DNA of 64,000 bases from Mucilaginibacter sp. PAMC 26640 (GTDB taxonomy: Bacteria; Bacteroidota; Bacteroidia; Sphingobacteriales; Sphingobacteriaceae). Shown here piece by piece: positions 34,295-43,538 of the stretch. The notes beneath the pieces were generated by a model. The model worked only from the letters and a program-made list of their open reading frames with translations. It was not told the DNA's origin and ran no database searches. Each line of letters begins with the position of its first letter. Position 1 is the stretch's first letter. The stretch is from the NCBI GenBank assembly GCA_001596135.1, contig CP014773.1:558001-622000 (forward strand), given 5' to 3'. Made by a program: the position numbers and the translations under genes.

Positions 34295-35521
34295 TTAGTG
34301 CACAGCAATACCGGCTCCCGCTTTCGCTTCCACTTTTGTTTTGATAGCCCGCCGGCCTATCAGCAATACCAACAGGCCCAGCGCGGCAGATACTACAATA
34401 ACGGTAGCCATGGGCAACGTGGATTTTGATTTAAACAGACTTATACCAACCGACACCAGGGCTCCTATGGCCATCTGTGATGCGCCTAATAACGCAGATG
34501 CGGTACCGGCATTTTTTTCAAAAGGTGCCAGTGCCAGTGCAGATGTATTGGGACTGATGAGCCCTACGCAGCAAAGAATTAAAAATATCATAACGATTGT
34601 GCCACCCAGGCCAATCCAGCCCTGCAGCGATCCGGTGATAAATACCAGGGCTATCAGCACCATGGCAATCAATACAGTACTTACTATCTGTTCGCTTTTA
34701 TAACGCTGTATTAAAAAACTGTTCACCTGGCTGGAGCCTATAAAACCAACTGATAGGCCAGCAAATATCCAACCGTAGTTTTCTTTGCTTACATCAAATA
34801 CTTCCATAAAAACAATGGGCGATGCCGATATATAAGCAAACAGGCCCGCAAAGGCCAGCGAGCCGCAAAAGGTGTAGGTATAAAACTGAGGTGTTTTTAA
34901 AACGCCCCAAAATGCACTGATGATAGGTGCCGGCTTGAGGGAATAAGACGGGTCGGGCTGGTAACTTTCGGGCAGGAGAAAAATCACTGCCAGAAAAATG
35001 AACACAGCAATTACCGCAAGAATAATAAATATCACCTGCCAGCCCAGGTGAACGGTTACATAGCCGCCAACCGTAGGGGCAATCAGCGGCGATGCCCCCA
35101 AAACCAATATGAGCAGGGCAAACACCTTAGCATTATCTTCAATAGGAAAAATATCGCGCACCATAGCCATAGCTGCCACACCGGCCGCGCAACTACCTAC
35201 CGCTTGTATAAATCTTACAATGATCAGCATCTGGATACTATCTGACAGGTAACATCCCAGCGAGGCCACGATATATAACGACAGGCCGAAATACAAAGGT
35301 TTTTTGCGCCCGAATTTATCCAGCAAAGGGCCATAAAGCAACTGCCCGGCAGATATCCCTATAAAAAAACTGGATAACGACAGGGCCACATTCTCCGTAG
35401 TAGTATGTAGTGACGCGGCAATTGCAGGGAAACCCGGCAAATACATATCAATAGAAAAGGGCCCCAAAGCAGTAAGCGAACCAAGGATCAGGATCAGTAA
35501 AAAATAGCGCTGTTTAGTCAT
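34295..35521 (-). CDS. Bcr/CflA-family multidrug efflux MFS transporter
   Basis: 408 residues with about 12 TM helices. The N-terminus LGSLTALGPFSIDMYLPGFP carries the Bcr/CflA hallmark (GPFxxDMYLPxxP). The loop after helix 2 (GPLLDKFGRKKPLYFGLSLY) is the MFS A-like motif, and AVGSCAAGVAAMAMVRDIFP follows. Drug or small-molecule:proton antiport in the inner membrane; substrate unknown. The C-terminal tail is Ala/Lys-rich. Monocistronic. Confidence 0.88.
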   Translation of the reverse strand: MTKQRYFLLILILGSLTALGPFSIDMYLPGFPAIAASLHTTTENVALSLSSFFIGISAGQLLYGPLLDKFGRKKPLYFGLSLYIVASLGCYLSDSIQMLIIVRFIQAVGSCAAGVAAMAMVRDIFPIEDNAKVFALLILVLGASPLIAPTVGGYVTVHLGWQVIFIILAVIAVFIFLAVIFLLPESYQPDPSYSLKPAPIISAFWGVLKTPQFYTYTFCGSLAFAGLFAYISASPIVFMEVFDVSKENYGWIFAGLSVGFIGSSQVNSFLIQRYKSEQIVSTVLIAMVLIALVFITGSLQGWIGLGGTIVMIFLILCCVGLISPNTSALALAPFEKNAGTASALLGASQMAIGALVSVGISLFKSKSTLPMATVIVVSAALGLLVLLIGRRAIKTKVEAKAGAGIAVH

Positions 35522-35624
35522 TTGCAGTAAAGAACGGAGTTTTATTCCGGCTTAAAAAAACCAGTATAGATTATTACAATAAATAACAGCTCGGTAAAAT
35601 AGTAGGGGTATTAACTTTATAAGC

Positions 35625-36086
35625 TTAATCCTTGGGTTCCCAAAGTTCTATTTTATTGCCTTCAGGGTCCATAATATGTACAAATTTGCCATAATCATAG
35701 CTTTCAATTTTATCGGTAACGGTTACCCCATCTGCGCGCAGTTGCTCAACCAGTTCTTCCAGGTTCTCTACCCGGTAGTTGATCATGAATTCTTTGGCAG
35801 ATGGCTCAAAGTATTTTGTATTAGCAGCAAAAGGGCTCCATTGGGTAGATCCTTTTTGGGTTCCGTCTGGGTTTTGGTACCATTCAAAGTTGGCGCCGTA
35901 CTGATCTGCGGGTAGCCCGAGGTTTTTACTGTACCAATCCCGCATTTTTTGCGGGTCGTCGCACTTAAAGAAAACACCGCCGATACCAGTTACTTTTTTC
36001 ATGTTTTTATGTGATTTGATTGATTTAAATGCCCACCCCAGTGCGAAAGATGCGATGAAACCTATTGTCAACAATATTTTTTTCAT
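35625..36086 (-). CDS. VOC-family protein with N-terminal hydrophobic segment
   Basis: 153 residues. The C-terminal 124 form a glyoxalase/bleomycin-resistance (VOC) module: VTGIGGVFFKCDDPQKMRDW, YQNPDGTQKGSTQW, MINYRVENLEELVEQLRADG, and FVHIMDPEGNKIELWEPKD with the metal-ligand Glu of the last strand. An N-terminal extension (MKKILLTIGFIASFALGWAF) looks like a TM or signal segment, unusual for VOC proteins, which are normally cytosolic and would start at the internal MKKVTG (ATG 36002). Either a membrane-tethered VOC protein or an over-extended start. Confidence 0.8.
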   Translation of the reverse strand: MKKILLTIGFIASFALGWAFKSIKSHKNMKKVTGIGGVFFKCDDPQKMRDWYSKNLGLPADQYGANFEWYQNPDGTQKGSTQWSPFAANTKYFEPSAKEFMINYRVENLEELVEQLRADGVTVTDKIESYDYGKFVHIMDPEGNKIELWEPKD

Positions 36087-36190
36087 GATACGGACTTGCC
36101 TGCCTGGTTAAAACTCGTTTTCCCATGCCAATTTACACAAATGTTATTACTTTTAGCTGCATCTTCATTAATCTCTAAAAGACTCGAATA

Positions 36191-37501
36191 ATGCTGGTAA
36201 TATTACTCTGCATCATATTGCTTATCCTGCTTGTAAGTTGGGCAAAACTCAACCCTTTCCTGGCTTTTTTAATCGTATCCTTAATCGCCGGTTTATGCCT
36301 TGGCATCCCCCTGGAAAAGATTAGCACATCAGTTCAAAAAGGCCTGGGTGATACACTCGGCGCATTGACCATTATCATTTGCCTTGGCGCCATGTTAGGT
36401 AAACTGGTTGCTACCAGCGGTGCAGCTCAAAAAATCGCCGAAGTGCTGGTGCGTGCTTTTGGCATAAAATACATTCAGTTTGCACTTGTGGCCGCGGCCT
36501 TTGTTATCGGAATACCATTATTTTACGGTATTGGCTTTGTATTGATGGTGCCGCTTATATTTTCAATAACCTATAAGTATAAATTACCCACGGTGTATAT
36601 TGGCTTGCCAATGCTTTCCGCATTATCAGTCACCCACGGCTTTTTGCCCCCTCACCCCTCGCCATCGGCGTTGGTTGTACTGTTTCATGCCAATATGGGC
36701 ATTACATTAATGTATGGCTTAATGCTGGCTATACCTGCTATTATACTTGCAGGACCGGTATTTGCGCAGTTTCTAAAGAATATCCCTTCAGAGCCGCTGG
36801 CTACATTCCGCGCCGCAGAGATAGCAGCGGACAAACTTCCCGGTTCAGGAATAAGTTTTTTTACTGCCTTGCTTCCTGTGTTGCTGCTGGGTATCACCGC
36901 AGCGTTTCCTTTTATCGGGAATGCCCAGGATCATTTGCATAAGTTAATTGCATTTGTTGGCGATCCATCTGTTGTAATGCTTATCGCCCTCATTATTGGC
37001 ACTTACACATTAGGAATTAAACAAGGGAAAAAGCTAAGTCAGCTCGGTTCACTATACGGCGATGCTATTAAGGATATTTCTTTAATTTTATTGATCATCG
37101 GCGGTTCTGGAGCTTTCAAACAGGTACTTACAGATAGCGGCGTCAGTAATCAGATAGCTGACGGACTAAAATCTTTTAACCTGCAGCCATTGTTTTTAGG
37201 TTGGCTTATTGCTGCAATTATTCGCATCAGTCTTGGTTCAGCCACGGTTGCAGGTTTAACTGCAGCAGGTATTGTTGGGTCGATGCTTATAAAAGACCCT
37301 ACTATCAATCCTAACCTGATGGTTTTATCCATTGGAGCAGGTAGCCTAGCCTTTTCGCATGTTAACGATTCGGGCTTTTGGCTTTACAAAGAATATTTCA
37401 ACCTGACGATAAAAGATACGATACTATCCTGGTCTTTAATGGAGACGATAGTCTCATTTGTTGGACTGGCAGGAGTATTATTGCTAAACGTGTTTGTTTA
37501 A
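36191..37501 (+). CDS. GntP-family gluconate:H+ symporter
   Basis: 436 residues, fully hydrophobic. GntP hallmarks: KLNPFLAFLIVSLIAGLCLG, GALTIIICLGAMLGKLVATS, AAFVIGIPLFYGIGFVLMVP, LSALSVTHGFLPPHPSPSAL, and the C-terminal LSIGAGSLAFSHVNDSGFWL. Imports gluconate or a related sugar acid with protons. It starts a two-gene operon: the alpha/beta hydrolase begins 12 bp after its stop, so the enzyme may act on the imported acid or its lactone. Confidence 0.92.
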   Translation: MLVILLCIILLILLVSWAKLNPFLAFLIVSLIAGLCLGIPLEKISTSVQKGLGDTLGALTIIICLGAMLGKLVATSGAAQKIAEVLVRAFGIKYIQFALVAAAFVIGIPLFYGIGFVLMVPLIFSITYKYKLPTVYIGLPMLSALSVTHGFLPPHPSPSALVVLFHANMGITLMYGLMLAIPAIILAGPVFAQFLKNIPSEPLATFRAAEIAADKLPGSGISFFTALLPVLLLGITAAFPFIGNAQDHLHKLIAFVGDPSVVMLIALIIGTYTLGIKQGKKLSQLGSLYGDAIKDISLILLIIGGSGAFKQVLTDSGVSNQIADGLKSFNLQPLFLGWLIAAIIRISLGSATVAGLTAAGIVGSMLIKDPTINPNLMVLSIGAGSLAFSHVNDSGFWLYKEYFNLTIKDTILSWSLMETIVSFVGLAGVLLLNVFV

Positions 37502-37513
37502 ACTTCCGGGCAG

Positions 37514-38317
37514 ATGAAAAAGTTATTTAGCCTTTTAACCTTGTTTTGCGCCATTGCATGCAGCAATATTTTTGCCCAATCTGCGGCCGGTCAAAGCTTT
37601 TACACTTCGTTCGATAGTACTAGGATTTATTATGAAGTGAAAGGCGATGGCTATCCTGTGGTATTGGTGCACGGCTTTACAGGAACCAGCCAGGGTTGGA
37701 AAAACGGCCTGCTTTATGCCGACTTATTAAAAGATGGCTATAAGGTGATCCTGATGGATCTTAGGGGCAATGGGCGCTCTGATAAGCCACATATTGAGAA
37801 TGCTTATGAAAATGATGCGGAAGCTAAAGATGTAATAGGATTGGTAAACAAGCTTGGCATTAAAGCTTATGACGCAGTAGGCTACTCGCGCGGCTCTATA
37901 GTAGTATCGCGGCTAATGGTACTGGACAATCGCGTACACAAAGCCGTGATGGGCGGCATGGGTGCCGATTTTACCAATCCAAACTGGGAACGCCGCATCC
38001 ACGCATATAAAGCCCTTGCGGGTGATACAACACTCCACGATGTAGATGACATGATGGTTTGGATCAATAAAAATCCTTTTGATAAAGTTGCATTAATGTA
38101 CCAGCAAAAACATCAGCCGGTAACAAGCCCTGCCGAGTTAGCTGCGATTAAAATGCCTGTTTTACTGATAGATGGCAGCGAAGACAAAACCAACGGCGAT
38201 GTAAGAAATTTACAAAAATTAATACCAGGATCGCAGATTAGGGTTGTACCGGGCGACCATAACAATGCAGGGAAAACTGTACAGTTTTCTGCAGCTATAC
38301 GCAGCTTTTTAAAATAA
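37514..38317 (+). CDS. Secreted alpha/beta hydrolase
   Basis: 267 residues with signal peptide (MKKLFSLLTLFCAIACSNIFAQ). Alpha/beta fold: VVLVHGFTGTSQGWKNG (oxyanion HG), nucleophile elbow VGYSRGS with Ser, acid region LLIDGSEDKTNGD, and catalytic His near the C-terminus (VVPGDHNNAGK). Encoded 12 bp after the GntP gene, suggesting a periplasmic esterase or lactonase that supplies the transported acid. The substrate is inference. Confidence 0.87.
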   Translation: MKKLFSLLTLFCAIACSNIFAQSAAGQSFYTSFDSTRIYYEVKGDGYPVVLVHGFTGTSQGWKNGLLYADLLKDGYKVILMDLRGNGRSDKPHIENAYENDAEAKDVIGLVNKLGIKAYDAVGYSRGSIVVSRLMVLDNRVHKAVMGGMGADFTNPNWERRIHAYKALAGDTTLHDVDDMMVWINKNPFDKVALMYQQKHQPVTSPAELAAIKMPVLLIDGSEDKTNGDVRNLQKLIPGSQIRVVPGDHNNAGKTVQFSAAIRSFLK

Positions 38318-38412
38318 GCTATTAAACCTTTACCCTTTTACAGCCTCTATTAGTCAGCAAGCAATGTGGCTTGCTATTTGTTTATATATTAACAAATTTA
38401 GATACTATCACT

Positions 38413-38730
38413 ATGAAAAAGATACTCATATATGGCGGCCTCGCAATGGCTTTAACATCGTCGGTTACTTTCAATGCAGAGGCTCAAAAAAAAGGAATAA
38501 GCAAACAAGGTAAAGGTGCGATTATTGGGGGTGCTGGTGGTGCTGTTGCCGGTGGCTTAATTGGCCACAGCGTGGGCGGTGCCGTCATAGGCGGTGCAAT
38601 TGGCGCAGGCGGCGGTTATATCATAGGGAATGAAGCCCGCAAGCGGGAAGAAAAACGAAAACATGCTGCATGGTTAGAACGCCGCCGTGCCTGGAAAAGG
38701 AATCACCCGGGTAAGGCATACCCATACTAA
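38413..38730 (+). CDS. Glycine-zipper envelope protein
   Basis: 105 residues from ATG 38413 (a TTG 42 bp upstream is less likely). Signal peptide MKKILIYGGLAMALTSSVTF, then a glycine-zipper block GAIIGGAGGAVAGGLIGHSV followed by GGAVIGGAIGAGGGYIIG, and a basic tail (RKREEKRKHAAWLERRRAW). Resembles YMGG-like Gly-zipper proteins found in envelopes of many bacteria. A strong terminator follows. Confidence 0.8.
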   Translation: MKKILIYGGLAMALTSSVTFNAEAQKKGISKQGKGAIIGGAGGAVAGGLIGHSVGGAVIGGAIGAGGGYIIGNEARKREEKRKHAAWLERRRAWKRNHPGKAYPY

Positions 38731-38751
38731 TAAAAAATACTTATTTATATT

Positions 38752-38782
38752 AAGCCACAGCTTTACCAGTTGTGGCTTTTTT
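38752..38782 (+). terminator. Intrinsic terminator
   Basis: AAGCCACA (38752-38759) and TGTGGCTT (38771-38778) form an 8-bp stem with an 11-nt loop followed by TTTT. Ends the glycine-zipper gene and lies 40 bp from the stop of the convergent kinase. Confidence 0.9.
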
Positions 38783-38821
38783 GGTAATATAATTTCAGGA
38801 CAAACCATTGATGGATAGCTG

Positions 38822-40657
38822 CTATACAGGGATAGTAAAATAAAATACCGATCCATTACCATCGCTGCTTTCAACGCCTATGTGGCCGCTATGTAGCATG
38901 ATGATCTCGGCAGAAAGATAGAGCCCAATACCAAAACCCGAAAAGCCTTTGGTGCTATCATCCTCTACCCGGTAAAAACGCTGAAAAATTTGTTGCTGTT
39001 CTTCAGGCTTTATGCCAATACCGCTATCCTTTACCGCTACTTTTACGTGATTGTTCTCTATCCCCGCTGATATTAAAATATCTCCGCATTGGGGTGAATA
39101 TTTCACCGCGTTGCTGACGAGATTATCAATTACCTGCCCTATTTTTTCCCGGTCAGCTTTAATATTCAAAACACCATCCGCTTCAAACTTAATCTGATGA
39201 TTGATGGCAGTTTGCCTGCTATCGCCCACCAGTTCTGCAATCAGCTCATTAAGGTCAAAAACCGCCGTTTGCAATTGCAATTTACCAGATTCTAGTTTGG
39301 CCAGATCCAGAAAGCCGTAGATCAGTTTGGTCATTTTGTTAACCTGGCTTTCCGTTTTTTGCAGCGCATTCATTGTAAATGAATCGCTTGCCCGCAATGC
39401 TTTACTAAGTAGTAGTTGGGTATACGCCTTGATGGTTGTAAGCGGAGTTTTTAGCTCGTGGCTGGCCATAGCAATAAAATCGTTCTTCCTCAGCTCGTTC
39501 TGCTTTTTTTCGGTAATATCCAGGATGGCTCCTGTAAGCCGCACCGGTTCATCAAATCTGTTGAAAATAATTTTGCCTTTGGCGCGAATCCAGCGCAGCC
39601 TTTTATCGTCGATACCTATGGTGCGGTACTCCACATCGTAATCACCATTACCAGCCTCTTTATTCCGCGCCAAGGCCATTGCAGTGTCTATATTGGCCAT
39701 ATCATCAGGGTGCACCGCTTCAGGAAAAATAGTATTGTAATCAACTACCCTGTCGTCATGTACCCCAAACAACTCTCGATGCCGCTTATCCCATACAGAA
39801 TCCAGGGTATTAAGATCCATTGCGAAAGTGCCTAATTCTGCAGCGGTAGTAGCCAGGCGCAGGCCTTCTTCACTTTTTTGCAGCTTATCAATAATTTCCT
39901 TTTGTTCGGTTATATCTAAAATGGTGCCCAGCAAACGCAACGGATGCCCGTTATCGTCAAAACTTATTTTCCCGGTTGTGCGCACCCAGCGCATGTTACC
40001 ATCGGGCCAAAGCACCCTTGCTTCGTAAATATAAATTCCAGTCACCAACGCATTTGCAAACGCTTTTAAAACAATAGGAAGATCCTCCGGCAAAATAAAA
40101 TGCCTTAATTCAGCATGGCTTATTTTTGAAATATTAGCCCTTCCGAAGATCTCTAACAACCGCGGCGAATGAATAACATTGCCTGTTTGCAGGTCTAGAT
40201 CAAAAGTACCTAATCCCGTAGCTTCAGCGGCCAGCCGCAGGCGCTCTTCTGCATCTTCCAATTTACGCCGTGCGGTTACCTGTTCGGTTACTTCAGTAGC
40301 CACTACCATTATCCCGTCCACCTTACCGTTAGCACCGGTTATGGGCTGATAAACAAAATTGAAATAATATATTCCGGGAACGTTATCACGTATCAGGGTA
40401 ACCCTTGCCTCGCAACCGTAGTGTGCAACACCTGTATGGTAAACATTCTTTAACAGGCCTATAAATGGCTGGTCTTTTATTTCTGGCAAGGCATCTGCCA
40501 GGGGCAACCCAACAATATCCGGGCCTTTGCCCCATACCTGCAAAATTTGACTGTTGGCAGATTTGATGATAAAATCACTACCAAGCAGCACGCTTATTGC
40601 CACAGGAGCTTGGGCCATTAGCATATGAAAATCCTGTTCCCCGGTATTTTGCCGCAT
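38822..40657 (-). CDS. Three-PAS sensor histidine kinase
   Basis: About 611 residues from ATG 40657; an upstream extension would add 48 unconvincing residues. There are three PAS domains: the first (about 12-120, SVLLGSDFIIKSANSQILQV) and two PAC-containing ones (about 145-265 and 275-400; RWVRTTGKISFDDNG and RWIRAKGKIIFNRF). HisKA follows (H-box SHELKTPLTTIKAY), then HATPase_c (N-box NLVSNAVKYSP, G1 DSGIGIKPEEQ, G2 GFGIGLYLS). No TM segment, so probably a cytoplasmic sensor. Divergent from a stand-alone receiver gene at 41006, which is a plausible partner. Confidence 0.9.
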   Translation of the reverse strand: MRQNTGEQDFHMLMAQAPVAISVLLGSDFIIKSANSQILQVWGKGPDIVGLPLADALPEIKDQPFIGLLKNVYHTGVAHYGCEARVTLIRDNVPGIYYFNFVYQPITGANGKVDGIMVVATEVTEQVTARRKLEDAEERLRLAAEATGLGTFDLDLQTGNVIHSPRLLEIFGRANISKISHAELRHFILPEDLPIVLKAFANALVTGIYIYEARVLWPDGNMRWVRTTGKISFDDNGHPLRLLGTILDITEQKEIIDKLQKSEEGLRLATTAAELGTFAMDLNTLDSVWDKRHRELFGVHDDRVVDYNTIFPEAVHPDDMANIDTAMALARNKEAGNGDYDVEYRTIGIDDKRLRWIRAKGKIIFNRFDEPVRLTGAILDITEKKQNELRKNDFIAMASHELKTPLTTIKAYTQLLLSKALRASDSFTMNALQKTESQVNKMTKLIYGFLDLAKLESGKLQLQTAVFDLNELIAELVGDSRQTAINHQIKFEADGVLNIKADREKIGQVIDNLVSNAVKYSPQCGDILISAGIENNHVKVAVKDSGIGIKPEEQQQIFQRFYRVEDDSTKGFSGFGIGLYLSAEIIMLHSGHIGVESSDGNGSVFYFTIPV

Positions 40658-41005
40658 TTTATTATCCACCTTAATTACTCCAATAATAATACAATTATCA
40701 AAGTAAAATAAAGTAAACGAAACAGGACAAGGAAAAAATTGAAAATTCTCTTTACATCCGATGTTAGAAATATTTAATCGCAAATGCATGGGCTGCGCCA
40801 CTGGCGGCGATTAGGATAGACTTAAATAGCCAAAAAATTATCGGAAAACGATAGCGATTTATTTAGGGCAAAAAATATTAGAATTTATATTATTTTTGAA
40901 ACTTTAAGTAATCAATTATTAATTCTTCCTGGGAGTTATTATCACGATAAAAAAACAGATACTTAAAATACCTTTTTCGGCTCATTTTAGTTTATTAAAT
41001 ATTAT
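40658..41005. other. AT-rich divergent intergenic region
   Basis: 348 bp between the divergent PAS kinase and the receiver gene. It is very AT-rich and likely holds both promoters, but I found no exact TAnnTTTG match, hairpin or coding signal here. Confidence 0.4.
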
Positions 41006-41365
41006 ATGTTAAAGCGTATTTTAGTACTGGATGATAACCAGGATATTCTCGATATTGTGCACGAAACGCTCACGTACGAGAATTTTGAAGTAAAGAGCAC
41101 CGGAGATAGTGAGGATGTAATTCCATTGGTAGAATCTTTCGACCCAGACCTGGTGATACTTGACTTTAGGGTGGCTGGCACTAATGGGGGCGAGCTTTGC
41201 AGGCAAATTAAATCGCACCCAAAGTTCAGTAATGTTCCCGTGATCATTTTTTCGGCTTACATTAGCCGGGATTCAGAATTGTTGGCCTATGGCTGCGACG
41301 CCATCATTAACAAACCTTTCGATTTAACCGAACTGGTTGAGAAAGTAAACAGTCTTATCTCTTAG
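41006..41365 (+). CDS. Stand-alone response-regulator receiver
   Basis: 119 residues, single receiver domain: acidic pair in LVLDDNQDILD (Asp9/Asp10), phospho-acceptor Asp53 in LVILDFRVAG, Thr/Ser switch IIFSAYISRDSE, and Lys in INKPFD. No output domain. It is divergent from the PAS kinase at 38822, which suggests a kinase-receiver pair, perhaps part of a phosphorelay or a regulator of protein partners. Confidence 0.9.
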   Translation: MLKRILVLDDNQDILDIVHETLTYENFEVKSTGDSEDVIPLVESFDPDLVILDFRVAGTNGGELCRQIKSHPKFSNVPVIIFSAYISRDSELLAYGCDAIINKPFDLTELVEKVNSLIS

Positions 41366-41417
41366 ATTTTTATTGCTTCGGATACTTTAAAGCCTGTATT
41401 AAAGTTTATACTTTAAT

Positions 41418-42446
41418 ATGCTGTGCCGATACTCTTTTTTAGCCCTGCTTTATTTTTTATTATTACAATTACCTGCCTCCGCGCAAAGCAGCTATATCAG
41501 TACCGATTTTTTTGTACCGAGTGGAGAATTAAGTCTCCACGTTCGCAAGATTACGGAAAACACTTATTCTTCGCATCGCAAAGTCCCCCTGCTGGTGATC
41601 AATGGCGGCACAGGGGCCACAACCTCTTTTGACCTCGACGCGCCAGACGCTTCCTTTGCTAAATCGCTCGCATTATCTGGCTTTGCCATATATCTGATGA
41701 ATATTCGGGGTTGGGAACGTTCTACTGCTCCTGCATACGCGTTAACCGATACCTCCCTCGTAGCTGGTTCATGTGTAGAGGCCGCATTAGATATAGATGC
41801 GGTAGTGAATTATATATTAAAGGATAGCCCGAAAGGTAAGATCAGTCTTTTTGGCTGTGAAGCCGGCGGCCACTGGGCATCTTACTACACCACACAACAT
41901 AGTAACCGGGTTGCAAATTTAATTGTGCTGAATACCCTTTATGGCGTAAAAGCGCCATGGGCATTAAACGCTGAATTTGCAGACCCGGGCGATTCAACCA
42001 GATTTAATAATAGTATCCCAGTATACCGGCAATCGTCGGAACAGCAAGTGGCAGACATTTGGAAAACCGGCGATACAGTCAGCGATACATTGAAAGCCGA
42101 TTCGGCGATAATAAAAGCTTTCGCCAAAAGCGCGGTTAGCTTTAATAACGAGCATTTGCTAAAAGTACCGGGGGGATTTAGGAAAGAGGCTTTTTATATG
42201 GCAGCAGGGCATAAATATTGGGATGCAAAAGATATTACCGTGCCTACATTGGTCATCAGGAGTGAAAATGATTTCTGGTCGCGACCTGTTGATTTGGATA
42301 GCTATTACGATGAACTAAAAAACACGCCCATCCGCAAAAAACTCATCATCGCGAAAGCTAATCATTTTGTTTTTTTAGACTATAAGGGCAGCGGCAGGCG
42401 GAAGCTGCTAATAGCAATTAACAATTTTGTAAAAAAAGGACTGTAG
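41418..42446 (+). CDS. Exported alpha/beta hydrolase with Cys in the nucleophile elbow
   Basis: 342 residues; N-terminal signal (MLCRYSFLALLYFLLLQLPASAQ). Alpha/beta hydrolase core: VPLLVINGGTGATTSFDLDA (HG-like oxyanion replaced by NGG), elbow LFGCEAGGHWASY with Cys147 where Ser is usual, acid Asp285 (VIRSENDFWSRP), and His316 (KANHFVFLDY). The Cys/Asp/His set resembles dienelactone hydrolases. Two lid-like segments lie between. Substrate unknown. Lies 52 bp after the receiver gene. Confidence 0.8.
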   Translation: MLCRYSFLALLYFLLLQLPASAQSSYISTDFFVPSGELSLHVRKITENTYSSHRKVPLLVINGGTGATTSFDLDAPDASFAKSLALSGFAIYLMNIRGWERSTAPAYALTDTSLVAGSCVEAALDIDAVVNYILKDSPKGKISLFGCEAGGHWASYYTTQHSNRVANLIVLNTLYGVKAPWALNAEFADPGDSTRFNNSIPVYRQSSEQQVADIWKTGDTVSDTLKADSAIIKAFAKSAVSFNNEHLLKVPGGFRKEAFYMAAGHKYWDAKDITVPTLVIRSENDFWSRPVDLDSYYDELKNTPIRKKLIIAKANHFVFLDYKGSGRRKLLIAINNFVKKGL

Positions 42447-42619
42447 GCAACAACGAGGAATGCGCTCGTCCGTCTCCACATTATTACGGATTTGCTTGAA
42501 GATCTGACAGAACAAATGAGCACCTAGAGTCGCTCATCAATACTGCTACAGCTTACCTGGCCTGTATTTACCAGCTATTTATTTTAACAATTTGGTAGCT
42601 ATTTTTTAATCAACCTCGT

Positions 42620-42627
42620 TATATTTG
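42620..42627 (+). promoter_or_regulatory. -7 box (TATATTTG) for the sulfurtransferase
   Basis: Exact TAnnTTTG match. Predicted start near 42634 leaves a leader of about 13 nt before ATG 42647. The preceding 42447-42619 stretch holds no gene I can see. Confidence 0.55.
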
Positions 42628-42646
42628 ACGTACAAACATATCGGCT

Positions 42647-43486
42647 ATGTCTCCACTAATTGAAATTACCGACCCGCATATACTTGATAACACTGCCATC
42701 CTGATAGATGTACGAGGTGGCGCTGATGCTTATGAGCGTTATCTTGCCGGGCACCTAAACAATGCAATTTTTGCCAGCCTGGATGCTGATCTTGCCTCAA
42801 AACCGGTTGATGCTGCCATTGGCGGTCGTCACCCACTTCCCTCGCTGGAAGATTTTGCTGCTACACTATCCCGCTGGGGCGTTACACCGAACAGCCACGT
42901 AATTGTATATGACGATAAAGCAGCAGCCATGGGTGGTGCACGCCTTTGGTGGATGTTACGCTCGATAGGGCATACCAATGTGCAGGTGATTAATGGTGGT
43001 TTAAAAGCCGCTATTGATGGAGGCATAGAATTGGCTAAAGGTGAATACAGCAATTCCCCTGCAGCCGCACCTTACCCTATCCCGGCAGAGTTTAGCAACA
43101 CAGCTGAGATAGAAGAAGTGAAAAAAGCTGCAAAAGATGAAAGCCGTTTAGTGATTGATGTGCGCGAAGGAGCACGCTACCAGGGCATAACTGAACCGTT
43201 AGATTTGGTAGCCGGCCATATTCCTGGTGCAGTGAATTTATTTTACAGTAACAGCATGTCGCCGGAAGGGAAGTATCTAACGTCGCAGGCTCTGGCTACC
43301 TTGTATAATGAAACCATAGGGGAGGTAAAGCCGGAAGATGTAATAGTGCACTGCGGCTCTGGTATTACAGCCTGCCACACCCTGCTTGGCATGGAGCACG
43401 CGGGTATTACAGGGCCAAAACTGTACGTAGGCTCATGGAGCGAGTGGAGCAGGCGCGACCTGCCAATTGGTACGGTTTTGAATTAA
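42647..43486 (+). CDS. Two-domain rhodanese sulfurtransferase
   Basis: 279 residues, two rhodanese modules. The N-terminal one is catalytically silent (ILIDVRGG...; HVIVYDDKAAAMGGARLWWM lacks the active Cys). The C-terminal one has the catalytic Cys236 in the six-residue loop VHCGSGITA. CGSGxT loops are typical of thiosulfate/3-mercaptopyruvate sulfurtransferases. Transfers sulfane sulfur to cyanide or thiols in the cytoplasm. Monocistronic. Confidence 0.93.
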   Translation: MSPLIEITDPHILDNTAILIDVRGGADAYERYLAGHLNNAIFASLDADLASKPVDAAIGGRHPLPSLEDFAATLSRWGVTPNSHVIVYDDKAAAMGGARLWWMLRSIGHTNVQVINGGLKAAIDGGIELAKGEYSNSPAAAPYPIPAEFSNTAEIEEVKKAAKDESRLVIDVREGARYQGITEPLDLVAGHIPGAVNLFYSNSMSPEGKYLTSQALATLYNETIGEVKPEDVIVHCGSGITACHTLLGMEHAGITGPKLYVGSWSEWSRRDLPIGTVLN

Positions 43487-43538
43487 ATAAATTACACTAG
43501 CACGATTTTATACTAAATTTTTATATGTTACTTGCACT

